A stretch of DNA of 10,410 nt from Fusobacteriota bacterium (lineage in GTDB: Bacteria > Fusobacteriota > Fusobacteriia > Fusobacteriales > Fusobacteriaceae): contig JAEWEF010000068.1 in the NCBI GenBank assembly GCA_023389595.1, positions 1 through 10,410 on the forward strand, written 5' to 3'. The position numbers were made by a program, and so were the translations under genes. The notes below the pieces were generated by a model. It searched no databases and was not told the DNA's origin. It was given only the letters and a program-made list of their open reading frames with translations. Positions 1 to 6,718 of this stretch are shown here, in pieces (the stretch's first letter is position 1; each line of letters begins with the position of its first letter).

Positions 1-2
1 GT

Positions 3-179
3 GGTGCTACATTAAATTTTTTTACTATAATTTTTAACAATATAAATTATAATAAAAATTCAGTTAAATTTACTATAACAAATATTCCTATAAGTGTTAG
101 AGATCAAATATCATTTTTGATAAAAAATCATAAAGAAATAGGAGAATTATTTGAAAAAAATACTTTTGTATTTGCATAA
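3..179 (+). CDS. C-terminal end of an unrecognised protein (5' truncated by window edge)
   Basis: An open frame enters from the left edge and runs for 58 residues to a TAA at 177-179. The other two forward frames are closed within the first 40 bases. The visible peptide starts GATLNFFTII and ends KNTFVFA. It has an Asn/Lys-rich middle and a final amphipathic stretch (SVRDQISFLIKNHKEIGELF). The stop is followed at once by a strong hairpin terminator, which supports a real gene end. The pattern of a small hydrophobic helix, a short strand, the phrase TNIPISVRDQI and a last helix is loosely reminiscent of the end of a STAS domain, but no diagnostic residue is present, so no function is assigned. 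Confidence 0.6.
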   Translation, partial: GATLNFFTIIFNNINYNKNSVKFTITNIPISVRDQISFLIKNHKEIGELFEKNTFVFA

Positions 180-208
180 AAAGAACTGGCTAAAAGCCAG
201 TTCTTTTT
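178..208. terminator. bidirectional hairpin terminator shared by the left-edge gene and trpS
   Basis: A 14-bp perfect stem (178-191 with 195-208) closes a 3-base AAA loop. Its GC-rich core is GAACTGGCT/AGCCAGTTC. An A-run on the left and a T-run on the right mean the transcript from either strand ends in a U-tract. It lies between the stop codon at 177-179 (+) and the trpS stop at 213-215 (-), the expected place for a shared terminator of convergent genes. Confidence 0.93.
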
Positions 209-212
209 ATTT

Positions 213-1190
213 TCAATATATATTTCCTTGTAATCCAACTATTTCTTTTGCTTTTTTTATTTTTTCTATTGCAATACTTCTAGCTTTTTTACCACCATCT
301 TCAAGTATATCATACACATAAGACATATCTTTTCTTAATTCTTCTCTTTTTTCTCTAGCTTCTCCAAAATATTCTAAAATTGCTTCTAACAAGTCTTTTT
401 TAGCATGTCCATATCCATAATTACCAGCTAAAAATTTTTCTTTCATTTCGTTTTGTTTTTCTATACTAGCAAACAAAGAATATAATTTAGATATATTATT
501 ATCTGGATTTTTAGGTTCTTCTAATGGTGTAGAATCAGTAACTATACTCATAACTTGTTTTTTTAATTCCTTACCGTTTGCAAACATATTTATTGTATTT
601 CCGTAAGATTTACTCATTTTTTGACCGTCCGTTCCATTTATTACCGCCAAATCACTTAAAATTAATTCTTCAGGTAATTTAAAAAATTCTACATTGTACT
701 GTTGATTAAATTTTGCTGCTATATCTCTTGCCATTTCTAAATGTTGTTTTTGGTCCTTACCAACAGGAACTACATCAGAATCGTATATTAATATATCTGA
801 AGCCATTAAAACTGGATAAGTTAGTAATCCGGTATTTGGATAAAATCCTTTCGATATTTTATCTTTATACGAATGTCCTCTTTCAAGTAACCCAACTGGA
901 GTAATATTACTAAGTAACCAAGATAATTCTACATGTTCTGGTACACTAGATTGTAAAAAAATTGTAGATTTATTCGGATCTAGTCCTAGTGCCAAATAAT
1001 CTAATATTATATTATATGTATTTTCTTTTAACACTTTAGGATCCGTAAGCGATGTTAATGAATGATAATCAGCTACAAAATAAAATCCATCGTATTCGTT
1101 TTGTAGTTTTATAAATTGACTTATTGCTCCAAAATAATTTCCTAAATGTAATATTCCACTAGGTTGTATACCAGATAAACTTCTTTTCAT
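213..1190 (-). CDS. trpS: tryptophan--tRNA ligase (TrpRS)
   Basis: This is a cytoplasmic class I aminoacyl-tRNA synthetase that joins L-tryptophan to tRNA-Trp using ATP. At 325 residues it matches the usual bacterial TrpRS length of about 330. Visible signatures are the N-terminal SGIQPSGILHLGNYFGA with the HIGH-class motif HLGN (15-18), the segment MASDIL with Asp132 in the tryptophan-recognition position, GKDQKQHLEMARDIA (144-158), and the ATP-binding KMSKS loop (191-195). The start is the ATG at 1190, preceded at 5 bases by GGAGGG. An in-frame ATG at 1220 would add ten residues, but the ribosome binding site falls inside that extension and the probable -10 box overlaps that ATG. The gene is monocistronic as far as visible, divergent from the glucokinase gene, and ends at a shared terminator. 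Its leader is only about 20 bases, too short for a T-box. Confidence 0.97.
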   Translation of the reverse strand: MKRSLSGIQPSGILHLGNYFGAISQFIKLQNEYDGFYFVADYHSLTSLTDPKVLKENTYNIILDYLALGLDPNKSTIFLQSSVPEHVELSWLLSNITPVGLLERGHSYKDKISKGFYPNTGLLTYPVLMASDILIYDSDVVPVGKDQKQHLEMARDIAAKFNQQYNVEFFKLPEELILSDLAVINGTDGQKMSKSYGNTINMFANGKELKKQVMSIVTDSTPLEEPKNPDNNISKLYSLFASIEKQNEMKEKFLAGNYGYGHAKKDLLEAILEYFGEAREKREELRKDMSYVYDILEDGGKKARSIAIEKIKKAKEIVGLQGNIY

Positions 1191-1195
1191 GCTAG

Positions 1196-1201
1196 CCCTC
1201 C
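1196..1201 (-). promoter_or_regulatory. ribosome binding site that fixes the trpS start
   Basis: On the minus strand this reads GGAGGG, 5 bases before the ATG at 1190. It is the only good Shine-Dalgarno match near either candidate start, and it decides for the shorter 325-residue protein. Confidence 0.85.
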
Positions 1202-1218
1202 AAATCTTTATAGTTTTC

Positions 1219-1246
1219 ATTTTATCATATTCATTTTTTTAAGTAA
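1219..1246 (-). promoter_or_regulatory. putative trpS promoter (TTACTT - 16 - TAAAAT, extended -10)
   Basis: On the minus strand, TTACTT (1246-1241) and TAAAAT (1224-1219) are 16 bases apart. The -10 box is preceded by TGA, making a TGn extended -10. Transcription would start near 1211, giving a leader of about 20 bases that contains the GGAGGG ribosome binding site. The assignment is by motif only, in a very AT-rich spacer where chance matches are common. Confidence 0.5.
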
Positions 1247-1297
1247 ATATATAAAAAATATTGTTACAAATTTTATTATTATTTAATATTTTTTTTG

Positions 1298-1306
1298 TGT
1301 TATAAT
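1298..1306 (+). promoter_or_regulatory. putative glucokinase-gene promoter, extended -10 (TGTTATAAT)
   Basis: A perfect TATAAT at 1301-1306 carries an upstream TGn at 1298-1300. The sequence 17 bases further up (ATTATT) is a poor -35 box, so recognition would rest on the extended -10. Transcription would begin near 1313, leaving a leader of about 38 bases with AAGGAGA at 1337-1343, 7 bases before the ATG at 1351. Confidence 0.6.
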
Positions 1307-1350
1307 TAAAAAAATTAAATAAATTTAAAAAACTATAAGGAGATTTTATC

Positions 1351-2295
1351 ATGTATTATGTAGGAATAGATTTAGGTGGAACAAATACAAAAATAGGAAT
1401 AGGTGATACTAAAGGAAATTTATTTGTATCTGATAGTATAAAAACAGAATCAATAAAAGGGATAGATTACATATTAAATAAAATTTGGATAAAAATTCAA
1501 GAAATGTCAAATTTGATTAATATAAATATCTCTGATATAAAAGGAATAGGAGTTGGAATTCCTGGTCCAGTGGAAAACCAAAGTATCGTTGGATTTTTTT
1601 CTAATTTTACTTGGGATAAAGGGATAAATTTAAAAGAAAAATTTGAACAAGTCACCGGAATTGAAACTCTACTTGATAACGACGTAAATGTTATCGCTAA
1701 AGGTGAAGTTATTTTTGGTGCAGCAAAAAATTCTTCGAGTTCAATTACTATAGCTGTCGGAACAGGTATAGGTGGGGGGATTTTTGTAAACAATAAACTA
1801 ATTTCTGGAGTGAAAGGATCAGCTGGTGAAATTGGTCATATGAAAGTAGCTGTTAATGGAAAATTATGTGGTTGTGGTCAAAACGGTTGTTTTGAAGCAT
1901 ATGCATCAGCTACCGGACTTGTAAGAGAAGCAATTTCAAGACTTGCCGTAAACAAAAAAAATATGTTGTTCCAAAAATATCAAAATGATATTTCTAAAAT
2001 AGAAGCAAAAGATATTTTTGATTGTGCCAAACTAGGAGATAAATTTTCTCAAGAATTGTTAGATTATGAATCTGAATGGTTAGCTTGTGGAATAGGATCT
2101 TTATTAAATATAATCAATCCAGAAGTTGTAGTTTTATGTGGAGGAATAATACAAGGTGGAGATTTTTTTATAGAAGACATAAAAAATAAATTAAAAAAAT
2201 ATACACTGCCTATAGCCCTAGAAAAATTAAAATTCGTTAAAGGAGAATTAGGTAATGATGCAGGTATAAAGGGGGCCATAACTCTATTTATGTAG
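1351..2295 (+). CDS. ROK-family glucokinase
   Basis: This is a cytoplasmic sugar kinase of the ROK family, most likely phosphorylating glucose to glucose-6-phosphate with ATP. Its 314 residues match the family length. The protein opens directly with the phosphate-binding motif DLGGTNTK (7-14). It has no N-terminal helix-turn-helix, so it is a kinase rather than a NagC/XylR-type repressor. The motif GIGVGIPGPV (65-74) follows, then LDNDVN with the probable catalytic base Asp111, and GTGIGGGIF (137-145). The ROK zinc site is complete: EIGH (160-163) plus CGCGQNGC supplying Cys173, Cys175 and Cys180. The start is an ATG 7 bases after AAGGAGA. The gene lies just upstream of, and in the same direction as, mglBAC with no convincing terminator between, though mglB has its own strong promoter. 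Substrate choice (glucose rather than mannose, fructose or N-acetylmannosamine) is inferred from family and context. Confidence 0.9.
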   Translation: MYYVGIDLGGTNTKIGIGDTKGNLFVSDSIKTESIKGIDYILNKIWIKIQEMSNLININISDIKGIGVGIPGPVENQSIVGFFSNFTWDKGINLKEKFEQVTGIETLLDNDVNVIAKGEVIFGAAKNSSSSITIAVGTGIGGGIFVNNKLISGVKGSAGEIGHMKVAVNGKLCGCGQNGCFEAYASATGLVREAISRLAVNKKNMLFQKYQNDISKIEAKDIFDCAKLGDKFSQELLDYESEWLACGIGSLLNIINPEVVVLCGGIIQGGDFFIEDIKNKLKKYTLPIALEKLKFVKGELGNDAGIKGAITLFM

Positions 2296-2333
2296 TTAAT
2301 GCACAGCAATTTAAGATATTTTAAAATTTTTAA

Positions 2334-2362
2334 TTGACATTTTTACATAAAAAGGCTATTAT
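2334..2362 (+). promoter_or_regulatory. strong sigma-70-type promoter of mglBAC
   Basis: A perfect TTGACA (2334-2339) is followed after exactly 17 bases by TATTAT (2357-2362), one mismatch from consensus. It is the best promoter match in the window. Transcription would start near 2369, leaving an approximately 88-base leader before mglB with AGGAGGG at 2440-2446. Confidence 0.85.
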
Positions 2363-2369
2363 TTATAAT

Positions 2370-2411
2370 AAGATGTAATGAATATATATTTTTTTATAAA
2401 ATTACAATCTT
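2370..2411 (+). repeat. inverted repeat at the 5' end of the mgl leader
   Basis: The arm AAGATGTAAT (2370-2379) pairs with ATTACAATCTT (2401-2411) over 10 base pairs with one bulged A, around a 21-base AT-only spacer. The inner part, TGTAAT/ATTACA, is perfect. The left arm begins at the predicted transcription start. It could be a 5' mRNA stem-loop or a pair of half-sites for a sugar-responsive regulator. The AT-rich setting makes chance pairing possible. Confidence 0.4.
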
Positions 2412-2456
2412 TAAGTTCTGAAAATGAACAATTAAATTTAGGAGGGACTTTTTAAA

Positions 2457-3479
2457 ATGAAAAAAGCAAAAATTTTATTAGGAAGTATTTTAATGGCTGC
2501 GGCTCTTATTTCTTGTGGAGATAAAAAAGAAACAACAACTGAAGCTGCTGCTGGAGACAAATTAAAAATAGCTTTAACAGCTTACAGATTTGATGACAAC
2601 TTTATAGCTTTATTCAGAAAAGAATTCCAAGCTGTTGCTGATAAGTATGCTGATCAATTTACAGTGCAAATGATAGACTCTCAAAATACTGCATCTGTTC
2701 AAAACGACCAAATAGATTCTATACTAAGTAAAGGAGTAAATGCTTTTGCTATAAACTTAGTTGACGCTTCTGGTGCAGATGTTGTTATAGATAAATTAAA
2801 ATCAGCTAACGTACCAGTAGTTTTCTACAATAGAAAACCTTCTGACGAAGCTTTAAATTCTTATGATAAAGCTTACTACGTTGGAATAGATCCTAACGCA
2901 CAAGGAATAGCTCAAGGTGAACTAATCGAAAAACTTTGGAAAGAAAAACCTGAATTAGATAAAAATAAAGACGGAGTTATCCAATATGTTATGCTAAAAG
3001 GTGAACCTGGACATCCAGATGCTGAAGCTAGAACTAAATATTCAATTTCTACTCTTAACGATCACGGAATCAAAACTCAAGAATTACACTTAGATACAGC
3101 TATGTGGGATACTGCACAAGCTACTGATAAAATGCAAGCATGGTTATCAGGACCTAACGCTGACAAAATTGAAGTTGTAATTTGTAACAATGACGGAATG
3201 GCTCTAGGAGCAATGGAAGCACTTAAACTTGCTGGTAAATCTCTTCCAGTATTCGGTGTTGACGCTATCCCAGAAGCTCTAGCTAAGATTGAATCTGGAG
3301 AAATGGCTGGAACTGTTCTTAACGACGCTAAAGGACAAGCTACTGCTACTTTCCAAATGGCTTCAAACCTAGCTGCTGGAAAATCAGTTGAAGAAGGTCT
3401 TTCTTCTGAAGTAGTTGATAAAATAGTTTTAATTCCTAGTATAGGAATCGATAGTAGTAACGTTGCTGAATACAAATAA
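2457..3479 (+). CDS. mglB: galactose/glucose-binding lipoprotein of the Mgl ABC transporter
   Basis: This is the extracytoplasmic substrate-binding protein that delivers D-galactose or D-glucose to the MglA-MglC transporter. Its 340 residues open with a lipoprotein signal peptide (KK, hydrophobic 6-18, lipobox LISC, acylated Cys20), then an acidic/Thr-rich linker and a periplasmic-binding-protein type 1 fold. Alignment from memory to E. coli MglB is close, including the block KGEPGHPDAEAR (181-192). Sugar contacts are present: Asp47 and Phe49, Asn125, His186, Asp188, Arg192, Trp217, Asn245 and Asp269. The EF-hand-like calcium loop is present as Asp168, Asn170, Asp172, Val174 and Gln176, plus Glu239; position 174 is Gln in E. 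coli, a backbone ligand. It is the first gene of mglBAC, with a strong promoter and AGGAGGG 10 bases before the ATG. Codon use is shifted to C-ending codons (11 of 17 Asn are AAC), suggesting high expression. Confidence 0.97.
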   Translation: MKKAKILLGSILMAAALISCGDKKETTTEAAAGDKLKIALTAYRFDDNFIALFRKEFQAVADKYADQFTVQMIDSQNTASVQNDQIDSILSKGVNAFAINLVDASGADVVIDKLKSANVPVVFYNRKPSDEALNSYDKAYYVGIDPNAQGIAQGELIEKLWKEKPELDKNKDGVIQYVMLKGEPGHPDAEARTKYSISTLNDHGIKTQELHLDTAMWDTAQATDKMQAWLSGPNADKIEVVICNNDGMALGAMEALKLAGKSLPVFGVDAIPEALAKIESGEMAGTVLNDAKGQATATFQMASNLAAGKSVEEGLSSEVVDKIVLIPSIGIDSSNVAEYK

Positions 3480-3515
3480 TAAGTACAAAATATAAGTACT
3501 GTAGTTTTCAATTCT

Positions 3516-3544
3516 AAGGGGATTGTTATCAATCCCCTTTTTTT
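3516..3544 (+). terminator. hairpin with U-tract between mglB and mglA (probable attenuating terminator)
   Basis: A 10-bp perfect stem, AAGGGGATTG (3516-3525) and CAATCCCCTT (3530-3539), closes a TTAT loop and runs into a T-run ending at 3544. It has the form of an intrinsic terminator, but mglA and mglC follow in the same direction with no clear new promoter. It therefore most likely stops part of the transcription after mglB, leaving more binding protein than ATPase and permease. Confidence 0.88.
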
Positions 3545-3567
3545 CAAAATTGAGGAGAGTTTATTAT

Positions 3568-5070
3568 ATGGGTAATATTCAATATGTACTTGAGATGACT
3601 AATATTTCTAAAGAATTTCCAGGTGTAAAAGCCTTAGATTCTGTACAATTAAAAGTTAAACCGGGAACAGTTCACGCTCTTATGGGAGAAAACGGTGCCG
3701 GAAAATCTACTCTTATGAAATGTCTTTTCGGTATATATGAAAAAGATAGTGGTACAATTTTACTTGATGGTACAGAAGTAAATTTTAGAAATACGAAAGA
3801 AGCTTTGGAAAATGGAGTTTCCATGGTTCACCAAGAACTTAATCAAGTTCTTCAAAGAAATGTTTTAGATAATATATGGCTTGGAAGATATCCTAAAAAA
3901 GGGATATTTATAGATGAACAAAAAATGTATGATGATACATTAGAAATTTTTAATGACTTATTTATAAATGTTGATCCTAGAAAAAAAGTTGCTAGTTTAG
4001 CTGTTGCTGAAAGACAGATGATAGAAATAGCTAAGGCAGTTTCATATAAATCAAAAGTAATAGTAATGGATGAACCAACTTCTTCATTAACTGAAAAAGA
4101 AGTTGATCATTTATTTAAAATAATAAGAAAACTTAAAGAAGATGGTGTTGGTATTATTTATATTTCTCATAAAATGGAAGAAATAAAAACTATAGCCGAT
4201 GAAGTAACAGTTTTAAGAGATGGTAAATGGGTTGGAACTGACGATATAGAAAATCTTACAACAGATAATATAATTAGTATGATGGTTGGTCGTGATCTAA
4301 ACGAACGTTTCCCAGAAAAAAATAATATAATTAAAGAACGTATACTTGAAATCAAAAATCTAACTGCAATGTACCAACCTTCAATACAAGATGTTAGCTT
4401 TGAATTGCACAAAGGAGAAATTCTAGGTATAGCTGGTCTAGTTGGGGCTAAAAGAACTGAAATAGTCGAAACTATTTTTGGTATAAGAAAAAAATCTGCT
4501 GGACAAATCTTATTACATGGCAAAGAAGTTCATAATAGAAGTCCAAAAGAAGCAATCAAAAATGGTTTTTCTCTTGTTACCGAAGAAAGAAGAAGCAATG
4601 GTATTTTTAGTATGTTGACAGTACTTTTTAATTCTACTATATCTAATATGGATAAATATAAAAATAAGATAGGTATACTAAATAATAAAGCACTAAAAAC
4701 TGATACTCAATGGGTAATAGATAGCATGAGGGTTAAAACTCCTTCACATTTTACAAATATAGGATCTTTATCTGGTGGAAATCAACAAAAAGTAATAATA
4801 GGAAGATGGCTGCTAACTGAACCTGAAGTTCTTATGCTAGATGAGCCAACTCGTGGTATAGATGTTTTAGCAAAATATGAAATATATCAACTAATGATAG
4901 AGCTTGCTAAAAAAGATAAAGGTATAATCATGATATCTTCTGAAATGCCTGAGCTATTAGGTGTTACTGATAGAATACTTGTTATGAGTAACGGAAGAGT
5001 TGCAGGCATAGTTAATACTAAAGAAACTACACAAGAAGAGATAATGGAATTATCAGCTAAATATCTGTAA
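3568..5070 (+). CDS. mglA: galactose/methyl galactoside ABC transporter, tandem ATPase subunit
   Basis: This peripheral inner-membrane ATPase powers sugar import with MglC. Its 500 residues carry two fused ABC domains, the usual RbsA/MglA/XylG plan. Domain 1 has Walker [10 protein letters not shown] (40-48), signature LAVAERQ (144-150), and Walker [11 protein letters not shown] (164-173) with a switch His near 201. Domain 2 has a degenerate Walker [10 protein letters not shown] (290-298), as is normal for this family, a canonical signature LSGGNQQ (401-407), and Walker [11 protein letters not shown] (421-430). The start is the ATG at 3568, with GAGGAG about 10 bases upstream. A longer in-frame start at 3523 would lie inside the preceding hairpin and add an atypical basic N-terminus, so it was rejected. 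It sits between mglB and mglC; the 14-base gap to mglC implies co-transcription. MglA is preferred over RbsA because its partner is clearly MglB. Confidence 0.96.
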   Translation: MGNIQYVLEMTNISKEFPGVKALDSVQLKVKPGTVHALMGENGAGKSTLMKCLFGIYEKDSGTILLDGTEVNFRNTKEALENGVSMVHQELNQVLQRNVLDNIWLGRYPKKGIFIDEQKMYDDTLEIFNDLFINVDPRKKVASLAVAERQMIEIAKAVSYKSKVIVMDEPTSSLTEKEVDHLFKIIRKLKEDGVGIIYISHKMEEIKTIADEVTVLRDGKWVGTDDIENLTTDNIISMMVGRDLNERFPEKNNIIKERILEIKNLTAMYQPSIQDVSFELHKGEILGIAGLVGAKRTEIVETIFGIRKKSAGQILLHGKEVHNRSPKEAIKNGFSLVTEERRSNGIFSMLTVLFNSTISNMDKYKNKIGILNNKALKTDTQWVIDSMRVKTPSHFTNIGSLSGGNQQKVIIGRWLLTEPEVLMLDEPTRGIDVLAKYEIYQLMIELAKKDKGIIMISSEMPELLGVTDRILVMSNGRVAGIVNTKETTQEEIMELSAKYL

Positions 5071-5084
5071 AGGAGAAATATTTT

Positions 5085-6104
5085 ATGAAATTACTTAACG
5101 AAAAAGGAAAATTTGATTTTAAAAAACTGTTTATAGAAAGTGGTTTGTATTTAGTTTTATTCTGTATGTTACTTGTTATCATTTGGAAAGAACCTACATT
5201 TTTGAGTATAAGAAACTTTAAAAATATACTTACTCAGTCGTCTGTTAGACTTATAATAGCACTTGGTGTTGCTGGTTTGATACTTACACAAGGTACTGAT
5301 TTGTCAATAGGAAGACAAGTTGGTTTATCAGCAGTTATATCTGCCACCTTATTACAGGCTTCTACGAAAGTTAATAAAATTTATCCACAATTAGGTGAAT
5401 TACCTTTAATTCTTGTAATATTAACAGTCGTTGTAATAGGTATAATTATAGGACTAGTAAATGGTATTGTAGTTTCTAAATTGAATATACATCCTTTTAT
5501 AGCTACTCTTGGTACAATGACTATAGTTTATGGTATTAATTCTCTTTACTATGATTTTGTTGGAGCTGCTCCTATATCAGGATTTTCTCCAAGATATAGT
5601 AATTTTGCACAAGGTAGTATAAAAATTGCTGGATACACTATTCCTTATCTTATAGTATATGCATTGATAGCAACTATAATTATGTGGATACTTTGGAATA
5701 AAACTAAATTTGGTAAAAACGTTTTCGCAGTAGGAGGAAATCCTGAAGCTGCAAGAGTTTCTGGTGTAAACGTTGCTCTTACTCTTTTGGGTATATATGG
5801 TTTGTCTGGAGCATTTTATGCTTTCGGAGGTTTTCTTGAAGCTGGTCGTATAGGATCTGCAACAAATAACTTAGGATTTATGTACGAAATGGATGCTATA
5901 GCTGCATGCGTTATAGGTGGTGTTTCTTTCTATGGCGGTGTTGGAAGTATATCAGGTGTAGTGACAGGAGTTATAATTCTTACGGTTATAAACTATGGTC
6001 TTACATATGTTGGAGTTAGTCCTTATTGGCAATACATAATCAAGGGTATTATAATTATCGCAGCGGTTGCTTTCGATTCTTTAAAATATGCTAAGAAAAA
6101 ATAA
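5085..6104 (+). CDS. mglC: galactose/methyl galactoside ABC transporter permease
   Basis: This is the inner-membrane permease that forms the translocation channel for sugar delivered by MglB. Its 339 residues are of the branched-chain/monosaccharide permease type (BPD_transp_2). Roughly eight to ten hydrophobic segments are visible, for example 19-35, 53-68, 78-92, 107-130, 185-205, 232-250, 290-308 and 318-331. Conserved family patterns are LTQGTDLSIGRQVGLSA (67-83) and the cytoplasmic loop GGNPEAARVSGV (217-228), which contacts the ATPase. The ATG is 14 bases after the mglA stop, with AGGAG at 5071-5075 immediately after that stop codon. It is the last gene of the operon and is followed by a strong terminator. 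Confidence 0.96.
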   Translation: MKLLNEKGKFDFKKLFIESGLYLVLFCMLLVIIWKEPTFLSIRNFKNILTQSSVRLIIALGVAGLILTQGTDLSIGRQVGLSAVISATLLQASTKVNKIYPQLGELPLILVILTVVVIGIIIGLVNGIVVSKLNIHPFIATLGTMTIVYGINSLYYDFVGAAPISGFSPRYSNFAQGSIKIAGYTIPYLIVYALIATIIMWILWNKTKFGKNVFAVGGNPEAARVSGVNVALTLLGIYGLSGAFYAFGGFLEAGRIGSATNNLGFMYEMDAIAACVIGGVSFYGGVGSISGVVTGVIILTVINYGLTYVGVSPYWQYIIKGIIIIAAVAFDSLKYAKKK

Positions 6105-6118
6105 TTGCTTACTGAAAT

Positions 6119-6148
6119 AAAAATCAGCTCTTTTTGGAGCTGATTTTT
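6119..6148. terminator. bidirectional terminator between mglC and the yigZ-type gene
   Basis: A 12-bp stem (6119-6130 with 6137-6148) has core ATCAGCTC/GAGCTGAT and a 6-base loop. It is A-rich on the left and T-rich on the right, so both converging transcripts would end in U-runs. It ends right at the stop codon (6149-6151) of the minus-strand gene. Confidence 0.93.
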
Positions 6149-6718
6149 TTATATAATCATTATATTTCCATATTTTTTTATTTCTTCAATAAAATCACTG
6201 TTTATTTTTAATTTATATGTAATCCTATCAGAAAAAACTTTATCTAATAATGTTCCATTATATTTTTCTATTAATTTATCTATCTCAGAGGATTTTTCAT
6301 ATAAAAATTGTATAGTTATAATTTCAGTTTTAATATAATCAATAATTTCTGCAAAAAGTATTGCTTCTTTAGCAGCTCTAGAATATGCCCTTATTAATCC
6401 TCCAGCTCCTAATTTTATTCCTCCAAAATATCTTGTAACAACGATAACAACATTTTCAACTTTCATGTTTTTTATCGTGTCACCAATCGGTTTACCAGCT
6501 GTACCAGATGGCTCACCATCATCATCCATTTTAAAAAATTCTTTTTCATTTAAAATTTTATAAGCTGAACAATTATGTGTTGCATCCCTATGTTTCGATT
6601 TTATATTTCTTATAAACTCTTCTGCTTCTTCTTTTGTAGATACTGGTTTTATATATCCTATAAATTTAGATTTTTTTTCTTCGAATTCTATAAAACATTC
6701 ATTTTTTACTGTCTTCAT
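6149..6718 (-). CDS. YigZ/IMPACT (UPF0029) family protein
   Basis: This is a small cytoplasmic protein of the widespread YigZ/IMPACT family, whose bacterial biochemical role is not firmly settled. Its 189 residues fit the family. The N-terminal UPF0029 domain shows HRDATHNCSAY (43-53), the signature DDGEPSGTAGKPI (66-78), and TRYFGGIKLGAGGLIRAYS (95-113). The remaining ~70 residues match the expected ferredoxin-like C-terminal domain in length. The start chosen is the ATG at 6718, inside the end of the upstream competence gene (20-base overlap). AGGAGG at 6741-6736 is 17 bases away, longer than usual, and a TTG codon directly before the ATG would shorten this to 14. Translational coupling to the upstream gene is likely. 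It is the last gene of the gpmA-led cluster. Confidence 0.92.
   Translation of the reverse strand: MKTVKNECFIEFEEKKSKFIGYIKPVSTKEEAEEFIRNIKSKHRDATHNCSAYKILNEKEFFKMDDDGEPSGTAGKPIGDTIKNMKVENVVIVVTRYFGGIKLGAGGLIRAYSRAAKEAILFAEIIDYIKTEIITIQFLYEKSSEIDKLIEKYNGTLLDKVFSDRITYKLKINSDFIEEIKKYGNIMII

Noticed and set aside
1191..1220. Longer trpS reading frame starting at an ATG at 1220
   Set aside because: The GGAGGG ribosome site lies inside this extension, a probable -10 box overlaps the ATG, and the extra residues are not part of the TrpRS family N-terminus.
1191..1350. T-box or other riboswitch upstream of trpS
   Set aside because: The predicted leader is about 20 bases, and no stem-loops, specifier or T-box-like sequence are visible on the minus strand.
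1497..1793. 98-codon open frame on the minus strand inside the glucokinase gene
   Set aside because: It is a shadow of the well-supported kinase; no family resemblance or start signals.
2296..2333. Possible terminator after the glucokinase gene
   Set aside because: Only weak A/T self-complementarity (around TTTTAAAATTTTT) is present, with no GC stem. Read-through into the mgl operon cannot be excluded.
2364..2369. Perfect TATAAT as an alternative mgl -10 box
   Set aside because: It is 24 bases from TTGACA, too far for a sigma-70 promoter. TATTAT at 2357 has the exact 17-base spacing.
3482..3500. AGTAC/GTACT small inverted repeat after the mglB stop
   Set aside because: Only five base pairs with a 9-base loop; easily due to chance beside the much stronger hairpin at 3516-3539.
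3077..3547. 156-codon open frame on the minus strand opposite mglB
   Set aside because: It is antisense to a firmly identified gene and its composition mirrors the mglB codons. It has no ribosome site or recognisable domain.
3523..3567. Longer mglA frame starting at an ATG at 3523
   Set aside because: It begins inside the terminator-like hairpin, has no ribosome site, and adds a basic, atypical N-terminus. The ATG at 3568 has GAGGAG at good spacing.
4167..4523. 118-codon open frame on the minus strand inside mglA
   Set aside because: It is antisense to conserved ABC ATPase sequence with no signals of its own.
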